Source of the DNA: Desulfobacteraceae bacterium
GTDB lineage: Bacteria > Desulfobacterota > Syntrophobacteria > Syntrophobacterales > Syntrophobacteraceae
Assembly (NCBI GenBank): GCA_021372055.1
Contig: JAJFVB010000242.1
Coordinates: forward strand, 1 to 35,654
DNA: 35,654 bases
Direction of reading: 5' to 3'
Below the pieces are notes generated by a model. The model made no database searches and was not told where the DNA came from. It worked only from the letters and a program-made list of their open reading frames with translations. Both the position numbers and the translations under genes were made by a program. Numbering within the stretch: the stretch's first letter is position 1; the number at the start of each line of letters is the position of its first letter. This document shows positions 27,529-35,654 of the stretch, one piece after another.

Positions 27529-29121
27529 TCAGTGCTGCGTCGACCTCAGGTCGGGCGCGTCTTCCTTCGCTTTCCCCTTGAGCACGCCGTAAACCTTAAG
27601 AGGCTTCGACTTGCCCTTGACCCGTATGGGGTTAAGGACTTCCACTTCAAAGCAGTCCTTCACCTGGCGGTAGGTGTTGTCGGAAATCAGGATTTGCCCG
27701 GGTCCGGCCGCCGAGCACAGGCGCGAGGCGATATTCACCGCATCCCCCAGGACGGAATAGCTCATTGTGCGGCTCGATCCGATGTATCCGGCGACCAGTT
27801 CGTCCGTATTCACGCCTATTCCGACACGGATTTCCCGCTGAGCGCTCTTGTTGTATTCCTCCAGGGCTGCCTGCATTTCCAAAGCCGCCCGAAGCGCCCG
27901 GACGGGATCGTCGCTGTGCGCCACGGGCGCCCCCCAGACGACCATGATCATGTCGCCCACGAACTTATCCACCGTCCCTTCATACCGGAAGGCGATTTCA
28001 ACCATGATTTCAAAGTGTTCGTTCAGCATCGCAAGCACCTCGGCCGGAGTCATGTTCTCGCACATCGAGGTGAAACCCCGGATATCGGAAAACAGGACGG
28101 TCGCCGTCCGGTTCTCGCCCCCTTTTTCGACCTTGAGCTTGCCGGACACAACCATTTCGGCGAGATCGGGGGAGAGCAGCCGCTGGAATCTTTCACGCGT
28201 TACCGCCTCCGCCTCGATTCTTTTCGCCATCTCCGCCATTTTGATCAGATTCGCCGTCTGGTGAGCGATGTTTGTGAAGAGCAGCAGGTCCTTCTTGCTG
28301 TAGGCCATGACCGCGGCCGAAGACTCGATGATCATGATCCCAAGCAGATCCTCCTCGTAGAGGATGGGCACAGCCATCGAGGAACGGACTTTCTGGCTCA
28401 CGATGGAGAGCGCGTTCTGGAAACGTTCGTCGGCCAGGGCGTCCGCGCTTATCAGCCCGGCCTTTTCCTCCCTTACGCGCTGCACCAGGGTTGAGGAGAT
28501 GACGACCTGGTCTTTCTGTGTCGTGGTCTTGTAGGCCTCAAGCTCCATCCGGCCGTCTTCGCGCGCCATCAGGATCACGGCCTGATCGCATTCGAGGAAT
28601 TCGAAGGTCCTGGCAAGGATGCGGTTGCAGATCCGGTTCAGGTTGAGTTCAAGCCCGATATCCCTCTGGAGTTCAACCGCGACGCGGAGCTTCTCGTAGT
28701 CGGCCCTCAAGGCCTTTTCGTCGCCGATGTCCTTTTCCGGCAGGAAGCGGTCCTGCCGCAAAGCGCTGGGGAGGACCTTGTCGAAGACGACAATCTGGCA
28801 GCGGTCGTCCTCGAGTTCGACAACACTCTCCGTGCTTCCGGGAAGAAACAGGCACGACGTCATGCCAATGGATATCTCGTCGCCGTTTTCGAGAACGGTT
28901 TCGCTCTCAATGCGCTTCTTGTTGAGAAAGGTGCCGTTGCGGCTTCCCAGGTCCCGGACTCTGAATTTGCCGTCCTGCCCCATGTGGATCAGGCAATGGC
29001 TCTTTGATACCAGAGGATCGAGGATTCGGACCCGGTTGGCCGAGGAGCGCCCCACTGAATTGGACTCTTCGAGAGTGACTTCCCGGGTCCCTTCACTGCT
29101 GCGGATGATCAGCTTCGCCAT
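27529..29121 (-). CDS. Class III adenylate/guanylate cyclase with FHA and GAF domains
   Basis: This is a soluble protein of 530 residues that probably makes cAMP from ATP. Residues 1-95 form an FHA domain with all phosphothreonine-binding residues (SVGRSSANRV, VSKSHCLIH, DLGSRNGTFLN). A GAF domain follows at about 150-300 (SSMAVPILYEEDLLGIMII). From about 335 comes a class III cyclase domain: ATVLFSDIRGFTSM has the first metal aspartate, DKFVGDMIM has the adenine-specifying lysine and second metal aspartate, and YSVLGDAVNIASRL has the second adenine-specifying aspartate plus the transition-state Asn and Arg. All catalytic residues are intact and the K/D pair points to ATP, not GTP. It is divergent from the Ser/Thr kinase gene. 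The kinase could phosphorylate a protein read by this FHA domain (inference). Confidence 0.95.
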   Translation of the reverse strand: MAKLIIRSSEGTREVTLEESNSVGRSSANRVRILDPLVSKSHCLIHMGQDGKFRVRDLGSRNGTFLNKKRIESETVLENGDEISIGMTSCLFLPGSTESVVELEDDRCQIVVFDKVLPSALRQDRFLPEKDIGDEKALRADYEKLRVAVELQRDIGLELNLNRICNRILARTFEFLECDQAVILMAREDGRMELEAYKTTTQKDQVVISSTLVQRVREEKAGLISADALADERFQNALSIVSQKVRSSMAVPILYEEDLLGIMIIESSAAVMAYSKKDLLLFTNIAHQTANLIKMAEMAKRIEAEAVTRERFQRLLSPDLAEMVVSGKLKVEKGGENRTATVLFSDIRGFTSMCENMTPAEVLAMLNEHFEIMVEIAFRYEGTVDKFVGDMIMVVWGAPVAHSDDPVRALRAALEMQAALEEYNKSAQREIRVGIGVNTDELVAGYIGSSRTMSYSVLGDAVNIASRLCSAAGPGQILISDNTYRQVKDCFEVEVLNPIRVKGKSKPLKVYGVLKGKAKEDAPDLRSTQH

Positions 29122-29414
29122 GCTCCGATTCTCTGCGTAATGGAAGTTGTGTATCCGGCGCGATGCATGCCCTGGTTTCCACCATGATTGACTTTATCAT
29201 ATGATTCATTCCGAATCGCAAGTCTATTGCTTTGGTCTTGATTTTTTGTCCCCAAAAGGACATCCATCGGCAATCCGCCGATAATTGGAACCTTAAGATT
29301 TCTATTTGCATATAGAGCGTTTGAAGCTATGCTTCTGCGCAGTATGGCGGAAATCGGCCGAAACCGCGCACAATAACTGATTAACCGTCTGGTTTATTCA
29401 GCAGGATCCTCCGT
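29122..29414. other. Divergent control region between the cyclase and Ser/Thr kinase genes
   Basis: This 293-base AT-richer stretch holds no gene. It contains two small hairpin-forming segments near 29250-29285 (TGTCC/GGACA and ATCGGC/GCCGAT) and a weak plus-strand promoter at 29306-29333. A TATGAT box lies on the minus strand near 29195-29205 without a clear -35. Shared control of the two genes is plausible from their divergence. Confidence 0.5.
29306..29333 (+). promoter_or_regulatory. Possible promoter of the Ser/Thr kinase gene
   Basis: TTGCAT (29306-29311) and TATGCT (29328-29333) are spaced by 16 bases. Both boxes are partial matches. The leader to the ATG at 29415 would be about 75 bases. 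Confidence 0.3.
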
Positions 29415-31637
29415 ATGATAAAGACTGAGAACTACATCGGAAAAAAGATCGACCAGTTCACGATCGAGGAATTCATCGCGAAGGGCGCAATGGGGATGGT
29501 GTTCCGCGCGTTCGATTCGGTGCTCGCCAGAGTGGTCGCTCTCAAACTGATTCCGAGAACGCCGGACGAGAACGCATCGGAAATCGAACTGATCAACCGC
29601 GAAGAAGCGCGCAAGCGTTTGATCCAGGAGGCAAAGGCCGCCGGAAAGCTGACCCATCCGAATATTGTCACGATTCACAACTATGGCGAGACCAGCGAGT
29701 TCCAGTACATCTGCATGGAATACATCAAGGGCCGCACCCTGGCGGAAATACTGAAGTCCTGGGGTTCCATGCCCCTCAACGAAGCCCTGCCGATTCTGGA
29801 ACAGATCCTTCTCGCGCTCGAGGCAGCCGACGAGGAGGGCATCGTCCACAGGGACATCAAACCGTCCAACATAATGGTCCTGGAAGACGGCCGGGTCAAA
29901 GTCATGGATTTCGGGATCGCAAAGCTCCCTTCTCTTTCCATGACCGTGACCGGAATGGTCCTCGGGACTCCCTACTATATGTCCCCGGAGCAGATCTCCG
30001 GAAGAAAGGTGGACACCCGGTCCGATATCTTTTCTCTCGGGGCCGTCTTCTATGAAATACTGACCGGGGCCAAGCCCTTCGATGCGGAAAACACGGCTAC
30101 CCTGACCTACAAAATAGTCCAGGTCGATCCAATACCCCTTCATGTGATGGACGTGCATATTCCCCAGTCCATCTGGGAAATCGTCTCGAAGGCGCTCGCC
30201 AAGGACCCGCTGAAACGCTATCAGCATCCATCGGAAATGCTGGAGGCGATCAGGAACGTATCGAAGCCGTCGCATAAGGATGAAGCCACCATTTTGGCGC
30301 CTCCCCCCGAGACCTTCGAAAAAACCGTGCTCGTCGAAGGCCTGCAAACCGGCGCCACTCCCTCCGCGGAACCTCCGAAACCCCCGCCGCCTCCGGCGGA
30401 CAAGCCTGTCCAAAAACCGGCCCCGCCTCCAGCGCCCCGTGAAGAGGAAAAGCCGGCCAAAGTCCCCGCAGAGGTGGAAAAGCCGAAAGCCAAACCGTCC
30501 GAAAAACAGGCCGCCGCGGTTCCTTCCGAACAAGAAAACAGGAAGGGTGCGATGCGGTTCGTTTTGTTCCTCCTTCTCATTGCCGCCGGAGGAGGTCTTG
30601 CCTATTGGTATTTCAGCGGACCGCCAAAGGACACGGGGCGCACTACGGCCTCGGCGATGCCTCCCGTTGTTCAGCATACACAGCCCCCGGCGACTCCGCC
30701 GCCCGCTACGCAGCCTCCTGCGACGATTGCTCCACCGACCATTCCGCCGGCCACGCAGCCCCCGGCCGTCGAGTACCCCACCCAGGAGATTCAAGTCGAT
30801 CTCACGGTACCGAAGCCCACCGTGGAAATGCTGCTTGCCGAGGCAGGAAGGAACCTGACGAGCAATCCGGACCTTGCTAAAAAGCAACTGGAAGAAGCTC
30901 TGTCGCAGGACCCGAACCACTACTACACCCTCCTCACCATGGCCCGTCTTCTCGCCTACCGCAAGGATTACAGGGGAGCCATCCCATATTACCGGCAGGC
31001 GGTGACGGTAAACAACCGTGCTGCCGACGCCTATTTTGAGCTAGGGAGCCTCTACGTGGCTCAAAGCGATTGGAACGCGGCCATTCAGGCCTTTGAATCG
31101 AGTCTGGCGCTTTCGCCGCCAAACAGGGCGGATGTTCTCGCCAATCTGGGTTTCTGCCTGATGTCGAAAGGCAACAACATACAGGCGCAGATCTATCTCA
31201 AGCAAAGCCTTGAACTGGATCCGGGCAATATGCTGGCAAAAGCCACCATGACAAGCCTGCAAAATGCGGCCCGAGCGGCAACGAAGCCGACCCAGCCTCC
31301 AAAAACCACAACCCAGCCTCCGCCGCCAAAACCGCCCGCGCGGACCTCAGCGGTCAGGCTCGAGGGAAATTATTCCGTTACCGGGACCAATCCGAACGGC
31401 TCGCAATACAAGGGAACGGCCGTCATAAGGCAGAGCGGAGAAAGGTACACCATTTCCTGGACTATCGCCGGTCAGTCGTTTTCCGGCAGCGGCACGCTGG
31501 CCGGGAGGATCCTCACAATCCATTGGAAAGGCTCCTCCGGCGGCGGAATCGTCATATACGGGATCAACGACAATGGAACGCTCCGGGGCAGATGGAGCGA
31601 CGGCAAGGGTTCCGAAACACTCACTCCCGTCCATTAG
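29415..31637 (+). CDS. Transmembrane Ser/Thr protein kinase with extracytoplasmic TPR region
   Basis: This is a Hanks-type (PknB-like) kinase of 740 residues. Residues 15-285 form the kinase: glycine loop AKGAMGMVF, ATP lysine K44 (VALKLIP), HRDIKPSN with D147, DFG D165, and activation-loop end GTPYYMSPEQ. All catalytic residues are intact. A proline-rich linker follows, then one membrane helix near 380-400 (FVLFLLLIAAGGGLAYWYF) and a second Pro/Thr/Gln-rich stretch. About three TPR repeats lie near 480-610 (DYRGAIPYYRQAV, DWNAAIQAFESSLALSP), then a Pro-rich spacer and an 80-residue C-terminal beta domain with repeated Gly/Ser strands (YKGTAVIRQSGERYTISW). The topology puts the kinase in the cytoplasm and the TPR part outside. 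The ATG at 29415 has AGGA upstream. It is divergent from the FHA cyclase. Confidence 0.94.
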   Translation: MIKTENYIGKKIDQFTIEEFIAKGAMGMVFRAFDSVLARVVALKLIPRTPDENASEIELINREEARKRLIQEAKAAGKLTHPNIVTIHNYGETSEFQYICMEYIKGRTLAEILKSWGSMPLNEALPILEQILLALEAADEEGIVHRDIKPSNIMVLEDGRVKVMDFGIAKLPSLSMTVTGMVLGTPYYMSPEQISGRKVDTRSDIFSLGAVFYEILTGAKPFDAENTATLTYKIVQVDPIPLHVMDVHIPQSIWEIVSKALAKDPLKRYQHPSEMLEAIRNVSKPSHKDEATILAPPPETFEKTVLVEGLQTGATPSAEPPKPPPPPADKPVQKPAPPPAPREEEKPAKVPAEVEKPKAKPSEKQAAAVPSEQENRKGAMRFVLFLLLIAAGGGLAYWYFSGPPKDTGRTTASAMPPVVQHTQPPATPPPATQPPATIAPPTIPPATQPPAVEYPTQEIQVDLTVPKPTVEMLLAEAGRNLTSNPDLAKKQLEEALSQDPNHYYTLLTMARLLAYRKDYRGAIPYYRQAVTVNNRAADAYFELGSLYVAQSDWNAAIQAFESSLALSPPNRADVLANLGFCLMSKGNNIQAQIYLKQSLELDPGNMLAKATMTSLQNAARAATKPTQPPKTTTQPPPPKPPARTSAVRLEGNYSVTGTNPNGSQYKGTAVIRQSGERYTISWTIAGQSFSGSGTLAGRILTIHWKGSSGGGIVIYGINDNGTLRGRWSDGKGSETLTPVH

Positions 31638-31690
31638 GGACCTTCCCGTCATGCGGATATCAGGTCCTCGCAGGTTCCCTGCCTTCCGAC

Positions 31691-31743
31691 ACTTGGAGCG
31701 CTTCAAACAAATGAAGTGCTCCAAGTCAGTTCATGTTTTTTTT
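31691..31743 (+). terminator. Terminator of the Ser/Thr kinase gene
   Basis: A 15-base-pair stem (31691-31705 with 31712-31726, one G-T pair) has a 6-base loop. It is followed after 9 bases by eight T residues at 31736-31743. It begins 53 bases after the kinase stop. The gap before the T run is longer than usual. Confidence 0.75.
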
Positions 31744-31770
31744 GTTTGATCTTATCCGCCAACAGATAAT
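31742..31770 (+). promoter_or_regulatory. Possible promoter of the FecR-TPR-barrel gene
   Basis: TTGTTT (31742-31747) and GATAAT (31765-31770, 5 of 6 matches) are spaced by exactly 17 bases. This lies just after the preceding terminator, and the leader to the ATG would be about 100 bases. Confidence 0.45.
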
Positions 31771-31879
31771 AAACTAAGTTCAATTTAGTCCCCAATTTTG
31801 GCTAGACCAGTCAGTCAGATTCTTTCCATTCGCATTACATCTCCACCGCTCTATCGCAGTTCACCGAATAACCATATGG

Positions 31880-34800
31880 ATGCCTGCCATGGAATGCTCA
31901 GTTCCAGCCTGTCGGGGAAACGGTGCAAGAAGGCCCTCAGCCTTCGGAAAAGTCAAACTCGGACTCCTCATTTTCCATCTTCTCGCCTCGGCCGCCCCGA
32001 TCCTGCAAGCGGGCCCGTCGCACGGGGCCGAAACGCCCATCGGGCGCATCGTCAGCCCACAGGGCGCGGTAGGGGTCCTTCCGCCTGGAACCGACAGCTG
32101 GAAGGAAGCCGTGCACGGTCAGGATCTCTTTCCGGGGTCTTCCGTCAAAACCGGCCAGAGTTCCCGTGTCTCGATCCTGTGCATGGACGAAACCCAGCTA
32201 AAGCTGAACGAGAACACGGTCGTGGTCCTGAAGAGCGGCGTTCCGTCCCGCCGGCTTGGATTGGCGGCAGCCGTAGCGGGCAAGGAGACCGACCGGAGCC
32301 TCTACGAAGTCCCCATCGGCGAAATCTGGCTGAGAAACAAGAACGAGAAAGTCCGCTTTGACGTTCAGACTCCGGCCGTAACCGCCGCGATTCGCGGAAC
32401 GGAGTTCAATCTCAAAGTAGCCGGGAGCGGAACCACAGCTCTCGTTCTTCTCGAAGGAAAGGTCCACCTTGCAAACCAGCAGGGCCAAATCGACCTCGAT
32501 CCGGGTGAAGAAGGAATGGCCTCGGTGGGGCAGGCCCCCACCAAGCGCGTCCTGGTGCAGCCCGACGACGCCGTCCAGTGGTCACTCTATTACGCCGGGG
32601 TATTCAGCTACAGGGACATCCCCCTGGGAGTGCGCACGGTTGAGTCATCGGATGCGCCGGGCCTGCAGGGCGCACTTTCCGCCTACAACGCCGGAGACCT
32701 GAACGGGAGCGAACGCGCAGCCGAACAAATTCTTGCGGGCAACCCCGACAGCGCATCCGCCCGCATTGTTCTCGGATGGATCTGCCTCCAGAGGCAAGAC
32801 CCCGAAAAGGCTCTCCCCCATTTCAACAAAGCCCTGGAACAAAATGTCTGGAGAGATCTTGCCACATCCGGAATGGCTCTTTCGCTCTACCGCACGGGAG
32901 ACGCGGTTGGGGCATACAACCTCATGGCCTCCGAGCTTTCGCGGAATCCGCCCACCCCCTTCACGCTCGTCATGTCCGGCTACTTTTCCATGCTGGTCGG
33001 CAAAGTCGAGGAAGCAAAGAGGCTGCTTTCGGACAGCCGCATCACCGGCAGGGAAGCTGCCGTTGCCCATGCCCTTCTCGGGCAGATTCACCTGGTCCAG
33101 AACCGCAAGGAGGAAGCGGCGAGGGAGGCCGCGCTGGCGTTGGGAGCTCAACCCGATTCGCCGCTTGCGCAAATGAGCTCGGCTCTGACGAAAATTGCTC
33201 AATTCGAATTGCCCGCCGCCCGCGCTCATCTTGAAAAAGCCGTGGCTTCGGACCCGCAATTTGTCGAAGCTTATGTCTATCTCGCAAGGATCTGGCTTGG
33301 CGCCGAAGATCTCGACAAGGCGTGGGCCGTTATCGGCAAGGCGCTCCAGATTGCGCCCAACGAAAGCGAAGTCCTAAGCCTCGCGGGGTTCGTCCGGCTT
33401 GGATACAGGGATTTCGACAAGGCCTCGAAACTCTTCGACAGGGCGGTAAAGGCAAATCCGGCCTTCGGAGAACCGCACCTCGGGCTGGCAAATCTTGCCT
33501 TCAAAGACAGGGATTCCGCACGGGGTCTAGCCGAAATGCTCACGGCAACGCTTCTGGAGCCCCGCGTTTCCCTGTATCAGAGCAGCCTCGGAAAGGCACT
33601 CTATCAGACACGGGCCTTCGACAAGGCCATGGAAGTCTACGACTACGCCAAGACCCTGGACCGGAACGACCCGACCCCCTATCTCTACAAAGGAATTGCG
33701 CTCGCCGACCTCTACCGGCCCGGAGAGGCAATCCAGGAGATCAACAAGTCGATCGAGCTAAACGACAATACCGCGATCTTCCGCTCACGACTCGTGCTCG
33801 ACCGCGATCTCGCGGTCAGAAACACGAGCCTTGCGCGCGCATTCAGTCAGCTTGGAATGGGCGACTGGGCCTACAGCAAAGCCCTGACAGCCGTCAAAAA
33901 CGATCCTCTGAACAGCTCGGCACATCTTTTCCTTTTTTCCGCCTTCAGCTCCACGAGGCAAAGAGTCGGCGCCGCAGGCTCCGAGCTGCTCCTCTACCGC
34001 CTGCTCTCGCCCGCCAACGCGAACTCTTTCAACCTCTACAGCGACTATACGCCGATGTTCGAAATGCCCTACGGAAGGATCCAGACAAGCATGGAATTCG
34101 GATCCTGGTCAAACCACATCGCCCCCTATCAGAACCACTCCATTGAAGCCATAGGCGGCCTTCCCGGCATGGCGGCCGACATCTACGGAGGCTACGAGAG
34201 CGATCCCGGGATGAGGAAGGAAAACGGCGACAAGGATTTCATTTACGGTTTTCTCCAGGGAAAGTACGAACCAACCGTGAAGGATTCCCTCTATGCCATG
34301 CTTACAAGCTCCAGGACGACCTACGGAGACAACACCAATCTCAACGACTTCCTCTACGTCAACGACAAGAACACCCGTTCATCGGTACGGAACAACTCCG
34401 CCGAAGCCGGATATATCCACCGCTTCGCACCCTGGTCCGTTCTCGTCGGCTACTTCACATACGGTCATCAAAACTGGGAAAGAAGGCAACACTACTCGAG
34501 CACTTCCACTTTCTACTTTGATTGGGATCCCGAGCACCTGTATCCCATATATGACGACCTGCGCGGTTACGCGTTTCGCCACACCTACACGGATTATCAC
34601 AACATTCAGCTTCAGCAGCACTTCATGCTGGGAGATCATACGCTTATTGCCGGGTTCGACTACTTTTCGGGCACTCTCGATTATTTCTACCAGGACTCCG
34701 GTACCGAGCACTTTTACTCCGATTTTTTCGATGTCCGGTTTCCTTACGATCTCCTGAGCAAATACAATTCACCGGACAGGTCTTATTCCTTCTACGTCCG

Positions 34801-35650
34801 CGACTACTGGCATATCACGCCGAAGCTGCTGGCCGAACTCGGCATCTCGGGGGACATCACGGACAACTCGCGCTCGGGGTTCGCCAACTCCATTTCTTCG
34901 TCCACCGCCAATCCGCTTGTCGGCCTCAACTACGACCTCGACAAGGCAAACACCCTCCGCCTGGCTTACCAGAGCTACGTTAACAACCATGCCCTTCTTT
35001 CGCCCGTTATTTCTCCCTCCGAGGTTGCCGGATTCCCGTCACAGATCAACGCCGACAACGGCTCCCAGGTTCAGGAGCTGGGGTTTTCGTGGGAAACGCA
35101 GTGGAATCCCCTGACTTTTACCGTTCTGCGCCTCAACGCCCACAAAATCGACAACCCTCAATACAACGTCTTTTCTACCAATGACCAGGAAATCACCATG
35201 AGAACGGAACGCTTTCTCGGCTCGATGAGCATAAACCGGCTGCTTACCCCGACCATAGGAATCGCGGCCGGAGTATCGGGGAAAGTGATTTCCATGGATT
35301 CTCCGGTCTTCTCTTTCCTGTCGGGAGATTTCTACGAAATAGACACCGCGGCCGGCCTTTCCTACATGCATCCGAGCGGTTGGTTCGCAGGCATCAAGTA
35401 CACCCTCGTGCATCAGAACCTGAGCGGCCTTAGCGACAGCACGCTTCAGTTCAAGCAGTCGCAATACGACGATATAATCAACCTGGTCGACCTGCGAGTC
35501 GGGAAATACTTCGACAACAAACGCGGCCATATCTCTTTGTCGGTGACGAATCTGTTCAAACAGAGGTTTTTTTATCAGACCGAGCCCGTCGCGCTTAACG
35601 CCTTCTACCCCGACAGGCTGGTGATGATGCAGGTGGGACTGAATTTCTGA
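31880..35650 (+). CDS. FecR domain - TPR - outer-membrane beta-barrel fusion
   Basis: This is a very large envelope protein of 1256 residues. An N-terminal signal peptide (VKLGLLIFHLLASAAPILQA, processed near HGAETP) sends it to the periplasm. Residues from about 55 to 190 form a FecR domain, with the signature VQTPAVTAAIRGTEFNLKV and LLEGKVHL. About ten TPR-like repeats follow from about 265 to 680. The last 540 residues have alternating aromatic strands and short turns (FIYGFLQGKYEP, YGHQNWERRQHY, VGLNYDLDKANTLRLAYQSY) and end in VGLNF; a terminal phenylalanine is typical of outer-membrane barrels inserted by BAM. No TonB box or plug domain is visible. The start is uncertain because the ribosome site is weak. 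It lies downstream of the Ser/Thr kinase, whose outside part is also TPR-rich. Confidence 0.87.
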   Translation: MPAMECSVPACRGNGARRPSAFGKVKLGLLIFHLLASAAPILQAGPSHGAETPIGRIVSPQGAVGVLPPGTDSWKEAVHGQDLFPGSSVKTGQSSRVSILCMDETQLKLNENTVVVLKSGVPSRRLGLAAAVAGKETDRSLYEVPIGEIWLRNKNEKVRFDVQTPAVTAAIRGTEFNLKVAGSGTTALVLLEGKVHLANQQGQIDLDPGEEGMASVGQAPTKRVLVQPDDAVQWSLYYAGVFSYRDIPLGVRTVESSDAPGLQGALSAYNAGDLNGSERAAEQILAGNPDSASARIVLGWICLQRQDPEKALPHFNKALEQNVWRDLATSGMALSLYRTGDAVGAYNLMASELSRNPPTPFTLVMSGYFSMLVGKVEEAKRLLSDSRITGREAAVAHALLGQIHLVQNRKEEAAREAALALGAQPDSPLAQMSSALTKIAQFELPAARAHLEKAVASDPQFVEAYVYLARIWLGAEDLDKAWAVIGKALQIAPNESEVLSLAGFVRLGYRDFDKASKLFDRAVKANPAFGEPHLGLANLAFKDRDSARGLAEMLTATLLEPRVSLYQSSLGKALYQTRAFDKAMEVYDYAKTLDRNDPTPYLYKGIALADLYRPGEAIQEINKSIELNDNTAIFRSRLVLDRDLAVRNTSLARAFSQLGMGDWAYSKALTAVKNDPLNSSAHLFLFSAFSSTRQRVGAAGSELLLYRLLSPANANSFNLYSDYTPMFEMPYGRIQTSMEFGSWSNHIAPYQNHSIEAIGGLPGMAADIYGGYESDPGMRKENGDKDFIYGFLQGKYEPTVKDSLYAMLTSSRTTYGDNTNLNDFLYVNDKNTRSSVRNNSAEAGYIHRFAPWSVLVGYFTYGHQNWERRQHYSSTSTFYFDWDPEHLYPIYDDLRGYAFRHTYTDYHNIQLQQHFMLGDHTLIAGFDYFSGTLDYFYQDSGTEHFYSDFFDVRFPYDLLSKYNSPDRSYSFYVRDYWHITPKLLAELGISGDITDNSRSGFANSISSSTANPLVGLNYDLDKANTLRLAYQSYVNNHALLSPVISPSEVAGFPSQINADNGSQVQELGFSWETQWNPLTFTVLRLNAHKIDNPQYNVFSTNDQEITMRTERFLGSMSINRLLTPTIGIAAGVSGKVISMDSPVFSFLSGDFYEIDTAAGLSYMHPSGWFAGIKYTLVHQNLSGLSDSTLQFKQSQYDDIINLVDLRVGKYFDNKRGHISLSVTNLFKQRFFYQTEPVALNAFYPDRLVMMQVGLNF

Positions 35651-35654
35651 GCGG

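Overview
The window is GC-rich, densely coded bacterial DNA. Its gene content suggests an anaerobic deltaproteobacterium (Desulfobacterota), most like Syntrophobacter and its relatives. This is inferred from gene families, not from a database match. Supporting signs are a methyl-branch Wood-Ljungdahl cluster (MetV, MetF and an iron-sulfur flavoprotein), a multiheme cytochrome of the hydroxylamine-oxidoreductase type, and many multidomain signalling proteins. There is no rRNA, tRNA, CRISPR array, insertion sequence or prophage that I can support.

Layout. 1-872: purA (minus, 3' end outside the window). 1399-5206: a plus-strand operon of a GltD-like/ferredoxin/FlpD fusion flavoprotein, metV and metF, ending at a strong hairpin. 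5251-8522: a minus-strand group of terC, a CPA2/KefB-type antiporter and a DUF3124-like lipoprotein; terC is preceded by a probable manganese (yybP-ykoY) riboswitch with its own terminator and promoter. 8988-9616: a DUF5661-like gene and a possible coupled small ORF. 9718-11806: a flavin-reductase-fold protein and an octaheme cytochrome c. 12046-18513: a histidine kinase with an overlapping receiver-only regulator, uvrC, and a second Cache-PAS histidine kinase. 18601-22541: a small unknown gene, a short-chain dehydrogenase, a kinase-like/cyclic-nucleotide-binding fusion and an MFS transporter, all on the minus strand.

22900-35650 is the most unusual part. It carries a metallo-beta-lactamase/double cNMP-binding/hemerythrin fusion, an FHA-GAF histidine kinase with an eroded ATPase domain, an FHA-GAF class III nucleotidyl cyclase, a transmembrane Ser/Thr protein kinase with an extracytoplasmic TPR region, and a FecR-TPR-outer-membrane-barrel fusion.

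How it may work together (inference). The Ser/Thr kinase can supply phosphothreonine, the two FHA proteins can read it, the cyclase can make cAMP, and two nearby proteins carry cNMP-type domains: one has an intact phosphate-binding cassette and is fused to a probable pseudokinase, the other is fused to a metallohydrolase and an O2-binding hemerythrin. This looks like a local phosphothreonine/cyclic-nucleotide/oxygen signalling neighbourhood. The metVF operon independently suggests a flavin-based, possibly bifurcating, methylene-tetrahydrofolate reductase.
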